DNA from: Flavobacterium tibetense
GTDB lineage: Bacteria > Bacteroidota > Bacteroidia > Flavobacteriales > Flavobacteriaceae
Direction: 5' to 3'
DNA length: 64,000 bases
NCBI RefSeq assembly: GCF_003293845.1
Contig: NZ_QLST01000007.1
Coordinates: forward strand, 108,179-172,178
Part shown: positions 36,309-45,310 of the stretch, piece after piece
How the letters are laid out: each line of letters opens with the position of its first letter
Numbering within the stretch: position 1 is the stretch's first letter
Made by a program: the position numbers and the translations under genes
The notes under the pieces: generated by a model
Told to the model about the DNA's origin: nothing
Seen by the model: the letters and a program-made list of their open reading frames with translations, nothing else
Databases searched by the model: none

Positions 36309-36761
36309 ATGAAAGCAGTAATACAAAGAGTTTCACAAGCATCAGTAACAATTAACAAAGAAATTGTAGCCCAAATTCAAAAAGGTTTATTGGTTTTAAT
36401 TGGGATTGAAGATGCCGATAAATATGAGGATATTGAATGGTTAACCGCAAAAATTGCCAATTTGCGAATTTTTGGTGATGAAAATAATGTGATGAATTTG
36501 TCGTTAAAAGATATTGATGGAGAAATCATTGTTGTTTCTCAGTTTACCTTACACGCAGCAACAAAAAAAGGAAATCGACCTAGTTATATAAAAGCGGCAA
36601 AACCAGAAATAGCGATTCCAATGTATGAAAGCTTTGTAAAACAAATGGAAACAGAATTAGGAAAAAAAGTACAAACGGGACAATTTGGTGCCGATATGAA
36701 AGTAAGTTTTGTAAACGATGGCCCAGTGACTATAATAATTGACACGAAAAATAAAGAGTAA
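36309..36761 (+). CDS. dtd: D-aminoacyl-tRNA deacylase
   Basis: A 150-aa cytoplasmic homodimer that removes D-amino acids wrongly attached to tRNA. Both active-site signatures are present: SQFTLHA near residue 78 and NDGPVTIIID at the C-terminus. The start MKAVIQRVSQASVTI is standard. Its last base overlaps the next gene's start (TAATGA arrangement), so dtd is translationally coupled to the DUF3857 pair. Confidence 0.95.
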   Translation: MKAVIQRVSQASVTINKEIVAQIQKGLLVLIGIEDADKYEDIEWLTAKIANLRIFGDENNVMNLSLKDIDGEIIVVSQFTLHAATKKGNRPSYIKAAKPEIAIPMYESFVKQMETELGKKVQTGQFGADMKVSFVNDGPVTIIIDTKNKE

Positions 36762-38659
36762 TGATAAAAATAAAGTTTTTAGCTGTTTTTTTATTAGTAA
36801 TAAACAGTATAAGTGCCCAAGTTGATAAGCGTATTGCTTTAACAATTCCAAAAGAATTAAAAGAGAATGCAAATAGTGTGATTCGTTTACAAGAAGTTGT
36901 AATTAATATCAATTCGAGACAATTATATACTACAAAAACAAAAAGAATTGTAACTGTACTAAATGAATACGGGAATAGAGGTGTAGATGCATCTGAATAT
37001 TATTCAAAATCAGAAAGAATTAAAAATATTGAAGCGACAATCTATGATGCTTTTGGTAAAGAAATTAAGAAAATTAGGAAAAAAGATTTCAAAGATCAAA
37101 GTATAGCAGATGGCTTCTCGGTATTGACAGATGGAAGAATTTTGTATTTAGATTTTACGCCAACACAATATCCTTATACAATTGAATACACAAGTGAAGT
37201 AGAAACCATCAACACGGCTTTTCTTCCGAGTTGGACTCCAATTGAACGTTATTTGCAAGGTATTGAGCATACGGAATTTACGATTTTTTATCCTGAAAAT
37301 TTAGGCTTCAAGTATAAGTTAAATAATTTTGATGGTTCAGATATTGTTATAGAAGAATTAAATCATTCATTAAAATTTATTGCAAAAAATATAACAGCTG
37401 AAAAAAGAGAAGAAAACACTCCAGATATGAGTAAGATTTTTCCAATGGCTAAATTCAGTTTAGAAAAGTTTAATTTGGAAGGAGTTGAAGGAACTGCTTC
37501 GAGTTGGGAAGAATTTGGAAAAGTGTGGTATCGCGATTTAGTTGAAGATAAATCAGAAATAAGCAAAGAGACTATTAATAAAATTAAAGAGCTAACAAAA
37601 GGAATAGAAGACCCTATAGAAAAAGCTAAAATTGTTTATCAATTTGTTCAAAGTAAGACAAGGTATGTTAGTATACAATTAGGTATTGGAGGGTGGAAAC
37701 CTATGCTAGCCAAAGATGTAGACCGTTTAGGATATGGAGATTGTAAAGCACTTTCTAATTATACTAGAATTTTACTTGAAAATGTAGGTGTCCCATCTTA
37801 TTATACCGTTATTTATGGTGATAGTGATAAACGTGATTTTGATAAGGATTTCGTTTCTCAGCAAGGAAATCATGTAATATTAAGCATTCCTTACAAAAAT
37901 GAATTGAAATTTTTAGAATGTACTAGCCAAACAAGTCCTTTTGCATACGGAGGTGATTTTACGGATGATAGATATGCATTATTAATTAAACCTGAAGGCG
38001 GGGAAATTGTAAAGACAAACGAATGGAATGAAAAACAAACTATTCAATCAACAAATGGGACTTACACAATTGATGAAAACGGAAAATTAGTTGCATCATT
38101 TACAATTGAATCTTCGGGTTTATTCTATGAAAAATATCAACTGAAGAGTATGTCACATGCAGATTTAATGGATTATTATAAATCAGATTTTTCAGGTTTA
38201 ACTAATTTAAAAATTACCAAATCTAATTTAGAGGATAATAGAGAGCAAATTAAGTTTATAGAGCAAATTGAAGCACAAGTCGAAAACTATGTTACAACTG
38301 CTAATCAATCTGTCTTTTTTGTAGTAAATGCTTTTAACAGGAATATTAATGTTCCCAAAAAAGCAAGAAATAGAAAACATCCTTTCGAAATAAGTAGAGG
38401 TTTTCAGGAAAATGATACTTTTGAAATCAATATTCCAATAAGTTATAAAATAGATTTTTTACCTGAAGATGTATTGATTCAAAATGAATTTGGACTTTAT
38501 AAAGTAGAAATAAAAAAGATAAATGATAATAAATTAACTTTTTCAAGAGTCTTGGAAATTAAAAAAGCGGAGTTAAATGCTAGCGAGTTTGAAAAATATA
38601 GAACATTTAGAGATCAAATTGCTAGATATGACAATGCTAAAATTGTACTAACTAAATAA
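36761..38659 (+). CDS. DUF3857 / transglutaminase-like exported protein
   Basis: A 632-aa protein with a signal peptide (MIKIKFLAVFLLVINSISAQ), an N-terminal DUF3857 beta domain (residues about 40-220) and a transglutaminase-like core. The core keeps the catalytic Cys, C328, in RLGYGDCKALSNY and a His in QQGNHVILSI, so it may be an active cysteine peptidase or transglutaminase. A C-terminal beta domain follows. Substrate is unknown; the family is usual in Bacteroidetes envelopes. A paralogue follows after 9 bases. Confidence 0.85.
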   Translation: MIKIKFLAVFLLVINSISAQVDKRIALTIPKELKENANSVIRLQEVVININSRQLYTTKTKRIVTVLNEYGNRGVDASEYYSKSERIKNIEATIYDAFGKEIKKIRKKDFKDQSIADGFSVLTDGRILYLDFTPTQYPYTIEYTSEVETINTAFLPSWTPIERYLQGIEHTEFTIFYPENLGFKYKLNNFDGSDIVIEELNHSLKFIAKNITAEKREENTPDMSKIFPMAKFSLEKFNLEGVEGTASSWEEFGKVWYRDLVEDKSEISKETINKIKELTKGIEDPIEKAKIVYQFVQSKTRYVSIQLGIGGWKPMLAKDVDRLGYGDCKALSNYTRILLENVGVPSYYTVIYGDSDKRDFDKDFVSQQGNHVILSIPYKNELKFLECTSQTSPFAYGGDFTDDRYALLIKPEGGEIVKTNEWNEKQTIQSTNGTYTIDENGKLVASFTIESSGLFYEKYQLKSMSHADLMDYYKSDFSGLTNLKITKSNLEDNREQIKFIEQIEAQVENYVTTANQSVFFVVNAFNRNINVPKKARNRKHPFEISRGFQENDTFEINIPISYKIDFLPEDVLIQNEFGLYKVEIKKINDNKLTFSRVLEIKKAELNASEFEKYRTFRDQIARYDNAKIVLTK

Positions 38660-38668
38660 ACTGAATTA

Positions 38669-40591
38669 ATGGAAATTTCACGTCTAAAATTATTATTACT
38701 ATTTTTTTGTATCACATGTGTAAGTTTTTCTCAAAAGTATGAACTGGGTAAAGTTACTGTAGAAGAGTTAGAGCAAACGTTTCATCCAACTGATACAAGC
38801 GCTGCTGCTGCTGTCATATTTAAAAAAGGTATGACATCATTTAGATCGGGTATGACATCTGATTGGACTTTAGATACAGATGTATCTTATCGCATAAAAA
38901 TTTATAAAAAAGAAGGATTGAAATATGCAGATCAAAGTTTTTCTATGTATGTAGGAGGAACAACAAATGAAAAAATTTTGATAACAGATGCTTACACGTT
39001 TAATTTAGTAGATGGTAAAATTGTTAAGACGAAATTAAAAAGCGAAGGAGAGTTTGTTGAAAAAATTAATAAAAATTGGAATGTAAAGAAAATTACTTTT
39101 CCACAAGTTAAAGAAGGTTCAATTATAGAATTTAAAGTCCAAAAAACTTCTCCTTATATTAGTGTAATTGACGATTTTTATTTCCAAAGTGATATTCCAA
39201 TAAATTATGTTGAGTATATTGTAAGTATTCCTAGTTATTTTAAGTTCAATACAATTTTTACAGGGTACGAAAGAATTTCTCATAGTAATCAAGTAGAAAG
39301 GCAAGTTTATAGTGCATCAAATGTTCCAGCGCTTAAAGGTGAAGATTATGTAATAAATACGGATAATTATACAACAATTTTAAAATTAGAATTATCCTCT
39401 GTTCAATACCCAGGACAATCTCAAGTAAATTTATCTGTAACATGGGATGATATAGTTAAGAATATTTTTGAAAATGAAAATTTTGGAAGTGAGATTGCTA
39501 AAAATGATTATTTTAAATCAGAAATTGATGAGCTTTTAAAAAGTACCACAAGTAAAGAAGAAAAAATAATTGCCATTTATGAATTTGTTAAAAACAAGAT
39601 GACTTGGAATAATAAATTAGGGATATATACCTCTGATGGTGTTCGTAAAGCATTTAAGCAAAATGAAGGAAATGTAGCTGAAATAAATTTAATGCTTATA
39701 TCGATGTTAAAATACGCAGGTATTGATGCAAGTCCACTATTAATAAGTACAAGATCAAACGGAATAGCAGTTTTTCCAAATAGAACTGCATATAATTATG
39801 TTGTAGCAGCTGTGGAAACAAAAGACAATATTATTTTTCTTGACGCAACAGAGAAAAATTTGCTACCAGGTATGCTGCCTTTACGTGCATTAAACTGGGT
39901 TGGAAGAATCATTAGAAATTATGGTAGTTCTGCATCAGTAAATCTTTTAAACGTAACTCATTCTAAAGAAAATAATATTTTAATGGCGGAAATTACAGAG
40001 GAAGGGAAAATAAAAGGCAAGTATAGAAAGCAATTTTCTGATTATTATGCTTATTTGTTTAGGAATGGAAATGCAAAATTATCTAAAGAAAGTTATATCG
40101 AAAAAGTTGAAAAAGAGAAAATAGGATTTGAAATTGAAGACTATAAAGTTGAAAATGTTAATGATTATTCAAAAAATATTGTAGAAACTTTTGAGTTTTA
40201 TGATAATAACTCAATTGAAGTAATTGGGAATAAGATTTATGTAACTCCTTTTTTGTTTTTGACAGAAAAAGAAAATCCATTTAAAGCAGAATATAGAAAA
40301 TTCCCAGTAGACTTTAATTTTCCTATTAAAGATAATTATAACATTAATATTAAAATTCCAGAAGGTTATGAAGTTGAGTTTCTTCCTGAGCCTATATCAA
40401 TGACTATGATTGAAAATTTTGGAACTTTTAAGTTTAATATTTCTAATAACGGAAACCAAATCCAAGTTGTATCAAATTTTGATATTAATACTTTTATGAT
40501 TCCAGCTAATCATTATGGAGCATTAAGAGAGTTTTATGAAATGATGGTAAATAAACATTTGGAAAAAATCATATTAAAAAAGAAATCATAA
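38669..40591 (+). CDS. DUF3857 protein, paralogue with degenerate transglutaminase site
   Basis: A 640-aa paralogue of the preceding gene with the same order: signal peptide (MEISRLKLLLLFFCITCVSFSQ), DUF3857 region (SYRIKIYKKEGLKYADQSFSMY), transglutaminase-like core and C-terminal beta domain. At the place of the catalytic GDCKA motif it reads NEGNVAEIN (around residues 332-340), so the cysteine has been replaced (Val336 by alignment). It is probably a non-catalytic partner of the upstream protein. The codon and base use look like the neighbours. Confidence 0.83.
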   Translation: MEISRLKLLLLFFCITCVSFSQKYELGKVTVEELEQTFHPTDTSAAAAVIFKKGMTSFRSGMTSDWTLDTDVSYRIKIYKKEGLKYADQSFSMYVGGTTNEKILITDAYTFNLVDGKIVKTKLKSEGEFVEKINKNWNVKKITFPQVKEGSIIEFKVQKTSPYISVIDDFYFQSDIPINYVEYIVSIPSYFKFNTIFTGYERISHSNQVERQVYSASNVPALKGEDYVINTDNYTTILKLELSSVQYPGQSQVNLSVTWDDIVKNIFENENFGSEIAKNDYFKSEIDELLKSTTSKEEKIIAIYEFVKNKMTWNNKLGIYTSDGVRKAFKQNEGNVAEINLMLISMLKYAGIDASPLLISTRSNGIAVFPNRTAYNYVVAAVETKDNIIFLDATEKNLLPGMLPLRALNWVGRIIRNYGSSASVNLLNVTHSKENNILMAEITEEGKIKGKYRKQFSDYYAYLFRNGNAKLSKESYIEKVEKEKIGFEIEDYKVENVNDYSKNIVETFEFYDNNSIEVIGNKIYVTPFLFLTEKENPFKAEYRKFPVDFNFPIKDNYNINIKIPEGYEVEFLPEPISMTMIENFGTFKFNISNNGNQIQVVSNFDINTFMIPANHYGALREFYEMMVNKHLEKIILKKKS

Positions 40592-40592
40592 T

Positions 40593-40919
40593 ATGAATAT
40601 AAAAAACGCCCAACAAGAAGTAGATACTTGGATTAAAGAACACGGAGTTCGTTATTTTAATGAATTGACCAATATGGCCCAACTAACAGAGGAAGTTGGT
40701 GAAGTTGCCCGAATTATTGCGCGTCGGTATGGCGAACAGTCTGAGAAAGAAAGTGATAAGAATAAAGACTTAGGCGAAGAACTAGCCGATGTTGTTTTTG
40801 TGGTTTTATGTCTTGCCAATCAAACAGGAGTGGATTTACAAGCCGCATTTGACAAAAAAATGGATGTAAAAACCAAACGCGATCACGACCGTCATCACAC
40901 CAATGATAAATTGAAATAA
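40593..40919 (+). CDS. MazG-like nucleotide pyrophosphohydrolase
   Basis: A 108-aa all-alpha enzyme of the MazG/dUTPase-like superfamily, which cleaves nucleoside triphosphates to monophosphates and PPi. The Mg-binding pattern EEVGEVARIIARR...LGEELADVVFVV is complete. It starts 1 base after the previous stop, so it is in the dtd-DUF3857 operon. Its substrate (house-cleaning of abnormal nucleotides is common) is not determined. Confidence 0.88.
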   Translation: MNIKNAQQEVDTWIKEHGVRYFNELTNMAQLTEEVGEVARIIARRYGEQSEKESDKNKDLGEELADVVFVVLCLANQTGVDLQAAFDKKMDVKTKRDHDRHHTNDKLK

Positions 40920-40960
40920 AGTAAAAGCTCAGAATGAGATTTTGGGTTGAACTTTACTTT

Positions 40961-40987
40961 TACCCATTACCAATAACCCATTACCCA
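40961..40987 (+). repeat. Degenerate ACCCATT tandem tract before the SMR gene
   Basis: TACCCATTACCAATAACCC then ATTACCCA, with 7-base periodicity. Its words resemble the TCACCCA tracts inside aroA. Confidence 0.6.
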
Positions 40988-40992
40988 AAATT

Positions 40993-41319
40993 ATGAACTG
41001 GATTTTACTAATTATAGCAGGATTATTTGAAGTAGCATTTGCCACTTGTTTGGGGAAAGCAAAAGAAGCCTCTGGAACTATGGTATGGTTTTGGTATACG
41101 GGTTTTTTGATTTGCCTTTCCATTAGTATGCTATTATTAGTAAAAGTGACCAAAGAATTACCTATCGGAACCGCTTATGCAGTTTGGACAGGAATTGGTG
41201 CAGTAGGAAGTGTTTTAGTAGGAATCTTTGTTTTCAAAGAACCGGCAACATTTTGGAGAGTATTTTTCATTACTACTTTAATTTTATCTATCATTGGACT
41301 AAAAATAGTAACCAAATAA
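40993..41319 (+). CDS. sugE: SMR-family transporter, SugE/Gdx type (guanidinium exporter-like)
   Basis: A 108-aa protein with four membrane helices. The conserved membrane-embedded Glu is in GLFEVAFAT (helix 1), and GTAYAVWTGIGAVGSVLVG is diagnostic of the SugE/Gdx branch, whose best-known members export guanidinium by proton exchange; some move quaternary ammonium compounds. No guanidine riboswitch is visible upstream. The stop overlaps the aroA start by one base. Confidence 0.88.
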   Translation: MNWILLIIAGLFEVAFATCLGKAKEASGTMVWFWYTGFLICLSISMLLLVKVTKELPIGTAYAVWTGIGAVGSVLVGIFVFKEPATFWRVFFITTLILSIIGLKIVTK

Positions 41320-42599
41320 TGGATTTACATTTAGAAAAGTCAAAAGTCAAAAGTCAAAAGTCAAAAGTTGAAGTTACCGGTAGCAAATCGGAGACCAATA
41401 GATTGTTATTACTACAAGCTTTATTTCCTAATTTAGTCTTGGAAAACACATCCAATTCCGATGACTCCGAAGTAATGCAAAAAGCATTAACTATCACCCA
41501 TCACCCATCACCCATCACCCAAAAAATAGACGTTCACCACGCCGGAACCGCCATGCGATTTCTTACCGCTTTTTTCGCTATTCAAGAAGGTAAAGAAGTT
41601 GTTTTAACAGGTTCATCAAGAATGAAAGAACGACCGATTAAAATTTTGGTCAATGCATTGAATCAGTTAGGAGCTGAAATCACTTACGAAGAAAACGAAG
41701 GCTTTCCACCAATCCGAATAAAAGGAGAAAAGTTAACAGAAAATAAAGTATCTCTTCCTGCAAATGTAAGTAGCCAATATATTTCAGCGTTACTTTTAAT
41801 CGCACCAAAATTAAATAATGGACTAGAATTAACATTGGAAGGAGAAATCACTTCTGTGCCATACATCAAAATGACCTTGGCTTTATTAGAAGAAATTGGT
41901 ATAAAAACTTCTTTTAAAAATAACACAATCAAGGTCACCCATCACCCATCACCCATCACCCAACACCCAATAACAATTGAATCCGATTGGTCATCTGCTT
42001 CCTATTGGTATTCCATCATCGCTTTGTCAGAAGTTGGAACCCAAATCACACTTTCAAGTTATAAAAAAAACAGTTTGCAAGGGGATAGTGCTTTGGTAGC
42101 AATTTATAAAAACTTTGGAGTTGAAACAGTTTTCAATAGTAACGAAATAACTATACATAAAGTTGAGAACTTTAAACCTAAAACTTTAAACTTTAAACTA
42201 AACAATGCCCCCGACATCGCTCAAACCATCGCGGTAACCTGTTTTGGATTAGGAATTGGTTGCGATTTATCCGGTTTACACACTTTAAAAATCAAAGAAA
42301 CTGATAGACTTGAAGCTCTAAAAACCGAACTAACAAAATTAGGCGCTGAAATTTCAGTAACTAATGATTCTTTACATTTGAAACCTCACGATTTATTTAA
42401 AAGTGGAAATTCCCATCCTTTGGAGGGGTGTCCGAAGGACGGGGTGGCTACCTATCAAGATCATCGTATGGCAATGGCTTTTGCACCATTAGCATTGAAA
42501 GTTCCTTTGGTTATTAATAATGCTGAAGTAGTTTCAAAATCGTATCCTGACTTTTGGAAAGATTTAGAACAGTTCGGATTCATAATTAAAATAGCATAG
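41319..42599 (+). CDS. aroA: 3-phosphoshikimate 1-carboxyvinyltransferase (EPSP synthase) with in-frame repeat insertions
   Basis: A 426-aa enzyme that joins PEP to shikimate-3-phosphate. Core motifs are intact: TGSKSETNRLLLLQAL, HHAGTAMRFLTAFFA, SSRMKERPIK, LKIKETDRLEAL and TYQDHRMAMAFAPLAL. Five segments are dispersed repeats read in frame: residues 6-14 (AAAAGTC tandem), about 59-68 and 206-218 (TCACCCA tandem, both giving THHPSPITQ), 284-294 (AACTTTAAA tandem) and about 366-376 (HPLEGCPKDGVA). All fall between conserved blocks, probably in surface loops, and the frame stays open. Start ATG 41319 overlaps the sugE stop (TAATG). Product probably active. Confidence 0.93.
   Translation: MDLHLEKSKVKSQKSKVEVTGSKSETNRLLLLQALFPNLVLENTSNSDDSEVMQKALTITHHPSPITQKIDVHHAGTAMRFLTAFFAIQEGKEVVLTGSSRMKERPIKILVNALNQLGAEITYEENEGFPPIRIKGEKLTENKVSLPANVSSQYISALLLIAPKLNNGLELTLEGEITSVPYIKMTLALLEEIGIKTSFKNNTIKVTHHPSPITQHPITIESDWSSASYWYSIIALSEVGTQITLSSYKKNSLQGDSALVAIYKNFGVETVFNSNEITIHKVENFKPKTLNFKLNNAPDIAQTIAVTCFGLGIGCDLSGLHTLKIKETDRLEALKTELTKLGAEISVTNDSLHLKPHDLFKSGNSHPLEGCPKDGVATYQDHRMAMAFAPLALKVPLVINNAEVVSKSYPDFWKDLEQFGFIIKIA
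41335..41369 (+). repeat. AAAAGTC tandem repeat inside aroA
   Basis: Four AAAAGTC units and a diverged fifth, translated as KSKVKSQKSKV. Confidence 0.85.
41494..41521 (+). repeat. TCACCCA x4 tandem repeat inside aroA (first)
   Basis: Four exact 7-base units, translated within THHPSPITQ. Confidence 0.9.
41935..41969 (+). repeat. TCACCCA x4 plus ACACCCA inside aroA (second)
   Basis: Four exact units and one variant; translated in the same frame as the first tract, giving the same nonapeptide THHPSPITQ. Confidence 0.9.
42168..42197 (+). repeat. AACTTTAAA repeat inside aroA
   Basis: Three copies (42168, 42182, 42189), translated within ENFKPKTLNFKL. Confidence 0.75.
42413..42447 (+). repeat. 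Palindromic element inside aroA
   Basis: CCTTTGGAGGGGTG, then the palindrome GTCCGAAGGAC and GGGGTGGC. Such GGAGGGGTG elements are typical of flavobacterial intergenic DNA; here it reads HPLEGCPKDGVA. Confidence 0.7.
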
Positions 42600-42653
42600 T
42601 TCATTGGATTTACTAGGTTTATTAAAATTAAATCAAAATAAATCACATTTTAC

Positions 42654-42685
42654 TTGACAACCCCTATTTTCACATTGTATATTTG
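42654..42685 (+). promoter_or_regulatory. Promoter of queA
   Basis: TTG (42654-42656), 21 bases, then TATATTTG (42678-42685). Confidence 0.7.
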
Positions 42686-42745
42686 CAATCGTTTTTGGTA
42701 AGACAAACGTCTTAATACTAAAATCTTAATACTTAATACTAAACT

Positions 42746-43795
42746 ATGAAATTATCTCATTTTCAATTTAATCTTCCTGAAGAATTATTAGCAGAATTTC
42801 CTGCTGAAAACCGTGACGAATCACGTTTAATGGTGATTCACAGAAAAACGGGATTAATTGAGCACAAATTATTTAAAGACGTATTGGAATATTTCAATGA
42901 AGGTGATGTAATGGTGTTGAATAATACGAAAGTTTTTCCAGCGCGTTTGTATGGAAATAAAGAAAAAACAGGTGCTCGCATCGAGGTTTTTTTATTAAGA
43001 GAATTGAATGCAGAACAACGTTTGTGGGATGTTTTAGTAGATCCAGCTCGTAAAATTCGTATTGGAAACAAATTATACTTTGGAGACGATGATTCATTAG
43101 TAGCTGAAGTAATTGATAATACCACTTCTCGTGGAAGAACGTTACGTTTTTTATATGATGGTTCTTACGAAGAATTCAGAATTAAATTAACAGAACTAGG
43201 CGAAACGCCAATTCCAAAATACATTAACAGAGAAGTTACACCAGAAGATGCTGAGCGTTACCAAACGATTTATGCAAAAGAAGAAGGAGCAGTAGCAGCA
43301 CCAACTGCTGGATTACACTTTTCAAAGCATTTATTGAAGCGTTTAGAAATCAAAGGAGTTGATTTTGCAGAAGTAACGTTACACGTTGGTTTAGGAACTT
43401 TTAACCCAGTTGAGGTGGAAGATTTGTCTAAACACAAAATGGATTCTGAGGAAATGATTATCACCCAAGAAGCTTGTGATATTGTTAATAAAGCAAAAGT
43501 TAAAAAGAATAAAGTTTGTTGCGTTGGAACAACTTCTATGCGTGCCATGGAAAGTTCGGTTTCTTCACAAAGAACATTGAATCCATACACAGGTTGGACA
43601 AACAAGTTCATTTATCCTCCATACGATTTTAGTATTGCAGATGCTATGATTACCAATTTCCACACGCCAAAATCTACTTTGTTAATGATGATTTCTGCAT
43701 TTTGCGGTCATGACTTAATGAAAAAAGCGTATGCGGAAGCAATAGAACAAAAATATAAATTCTATTCTTATGGTGATGCCATGTTGATTTTGTAA
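42746..43795 (+). CDS. queA: S-adenosylmethionine:tRNA ribosyltransferase-isomerase
   Basis: A 349-aa enzyme adding the epoxyqueuosine ring precursor to the tRNA wobble base, using SAM as ribosyl donor. Motifs include [32 protein letters not shown] and [18 protein letters not shown]. It is a second queuosine gene with queE 10 kb downstream. It has its own promoter and a terminator behind it. Full length, start standard. Confidence 0.95.
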   Translation: MKLSHFQFNLPEELLAEFPAENRDESRLMVIHRKTGLIEHKLFKDVLEYFNEGDVMVLNNTKVFPARLYGNKEKTGARIEVFLLRELNAEQRLWDVLVDPARKIRIGNKLYFGDDDSLVAEVIDNTTSRGRTLRFLYDGSYEEFRIKLTELGETPIPKYINREVTPEDAERYQTIYAKEEGAVAAPTAGLHFSKHLLKRLEIKGVDFAEVTLHVGLGTFNPVEVEDLSKHKMDSEEMIITQEACDIVNKAKVKKNKVCCVGTTSMRAMESSVSSQRTLNPYTGWTNKFIYPPYDFSIADAMITNFHTPKSTLLMMISAFCGHDLMKKAYAEAIEQKYKFYSYGDAMLIL

Positions 43796-43813
43796 TAACA
43801 TTATATAAGTTTT

Positions 43814-43841
43814 AAATCCCAGTTTTTGCTGGGATTTTTTG
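43814..43841 (+). terminator. Intrinsic terminator after queA
   Basis: AAATCCCAG (43814-43822) pairs with CTGGGATTT (43829-43837), then T's. Confidence 0.9.
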
Positions 43842-43926
43842 TTTCTGAAATCCAAAATACTTCCTTTTTTGTTTTTGTAAGCTTGTATCTTTTAACTATT
43901 TTTACAAACGAAATAATCCAAACGCC

Positions 43927-45219
43927 ATGATTTTTGAAAATTCAAAAGAATTCGCCCAAAGTTTAGATGCTAAAGACGAATTAAGAAAATATAGAGAGGA
44001 ATTTATTTTTCCTAAAGTAAATGGAAAACAAGTCATTTATTTTACAGGAAATTCTCTTGGATTACAACCCAAAAGAACAAAAACTTACGTAGATGAAGTC
44101 ATGAGTGACTGGGCTAATTTAGCAGTAGAAGGTCATTTTTATGCCGATAAACCTTGGTGGGATTATCACGAAAGATTTGCGCTACCTTTAAGCGAAATCG
44201 TTGGTGCAAAACCTTCAGAAATCACTGTAATGAATACCCTTACAGTGAATTTACACTTGTTAATGGTTTCTTTTTACAGACCAACAACCAAAAAATTTAA
44301 AATCATTTGCGAAGAAAAAGCCTTCCCAAGTGACCAATACATGTTCCAAAGTCAAGTTGATTTTCATTCTAAAACAGTTGGCTTTAATCCTAAAGAAGCA
44401 ATTGTAGAAATCAAAAGAAGAGAAGGCGAACACAATATTCGGCTAGAAGATATTTTGTCTAAAATTGAAGAAGTTGGTGAAGAATTGGCTTTGGTGTTAA
44501 TTGGAGGTGTAAATTACTATACCGGACAAGTTTTTGATATGAAAACCATTACAGAGGCAGGGCACAAACAAGGCGCTTATGTAGGTTGGGATTTAGCGCA
44601 TGCCGCTGGAAATGTAAAATTGCACTTAAATGATTGGAAAGTAGATTTCGCCGCTTGGTGTAGTTATAAATACATGAATTCTGGACCTGGAAATGCGTCT
44701 GGTTGTTTTGTACACGAAATGCATCACAATGATACTGAGTTGCCAAGATTCGCTGGTTGGTGGGGACATAACAAAGAGCGACGTTTTAAAATGGAACCGC
44801 AATTTGATCCTGTTCGTGGCGCAGATGGTTGGCAAATTAGTAATCTTCCCATTTTGTCATTAGCACCTTATCTGGCATCTGTTGAAATGTTTGCGGAAGT
44901 TGGTATGGATAAGTTAATTGCCAAAAGAAACCTAATCACGGCTTATCTAGAATTCATACTACATGAAATCGACAAAGAAATTGATGGAACAGAATTCGAA
45001 ATTATCACACCTAGTAATCAAGAAGAAAGAGCTTGTCAATTATCCGTATTTCTTCATGGTCAAGGTAGAGCATTGTTTGAGTATTTAATGAAAAATGGTG
45101 TAATTACCGATTGGAGAGAACCAAACGTAATTCGTTTAGCACCAGCTCCTTTTTATTGTTCTTTCGAAGACATGTATGAATTCGGACAAATATTGAAAAA
45201 AGGAATTTTAGGAAAATAG
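43927..45219 (+). CDS. kynU: Kynureninase
   Basis: A 430-aa PLP enzyme cleaving kynurenine or 3-hydroxykynurenine to (3-hydroxy)anthranilate and alanine. The N-terminal YFTGNSLGLQPK, the WWDYHERF segment and PLP lysine in WCSYKYMNSGPGNASG are conserved. With kmo 7 kb downstream it suggests a eukaryotic-type tryptophan-to-NAD (or anthranilate) route; tryptophan dioxygenase is not in this window. It is followed by its own terminator. Confidence 0.94.
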   Translation: MIFENSKEFAQSLDAKDELRKYREEFIFPKVNGKQVIYFTGNSLGLQPKRTKTYVDEVMSDWANLAVEGHFYADKPWWDYHERFALPLSEIVGAKPSEITVMNTLTVNLHLLMVSFYRPTTKKFKIICEEKAFPSDQYMFQSQVDFHSKTVGFNPKEAIVEIKRREGEHNIRLEDILSKIEEVGEELALVLIGGVNYYTGQVFDMKTITEAGHKQGAYVGWDLAHAAGNVKLHLNDWKVDFAAWCSYKYMNSGPGNASGCFVHEMHHNDTELPRFAGWWGHNKERRFKMEPQFDPVRGADGWQISNLPILSLAPYLASVEMFAEVGMDKLIAKRNLITAYLEFILHEIDKEIDGTEFEIITPSNQEERACQLSVFLHGQGRALFEYLMKNGVITDWREPNVIRLAPAPFYCSFEDMYEFGQILKKGILGK

Positions 45220-45244
45220 AAATATTGAGTTTTATAGAAAAGAG

Positions 45245-45273
45245 AGTTGAACCTAATACGTTCAACTTTTTTA
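45245..45273 (+). terminator. Intrinsic terminator after kynU
   Basis: AGTTGAAC (45245-45252) pairs with GTTCAACT (45260-45267), followed by T's. Confidence 0.88.
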
Positions 45274-45282
45274 TTTTATTCG

Positions 45283-45290
45283 TATCTTTG
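45283..45290 (+). promoter_or_regulatory. Promoter -7 element of the ureohydrolase gene
   Basis: TATCTTTG, 20 bases before the ATG and just past the kynU terminator. Confidence 0.65.
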
Positions 45291-45310
45291 TAAGAATAAA
45301 CCTTTAAGTC

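Noticed and set aside
40920..40992. Guanidine riboswitch ahead of the SugE-type gene
   Set aside because: The 73-base gap is filled mostly by a simple repeat tract, with no guanidine aptamer core.
41494..41969. TCACCCA arrays considered as a CRISPR-like array
   Set aside because: Units are 7 bases with no spacers, lie in an open frame of aroA, and no cas genes are present.
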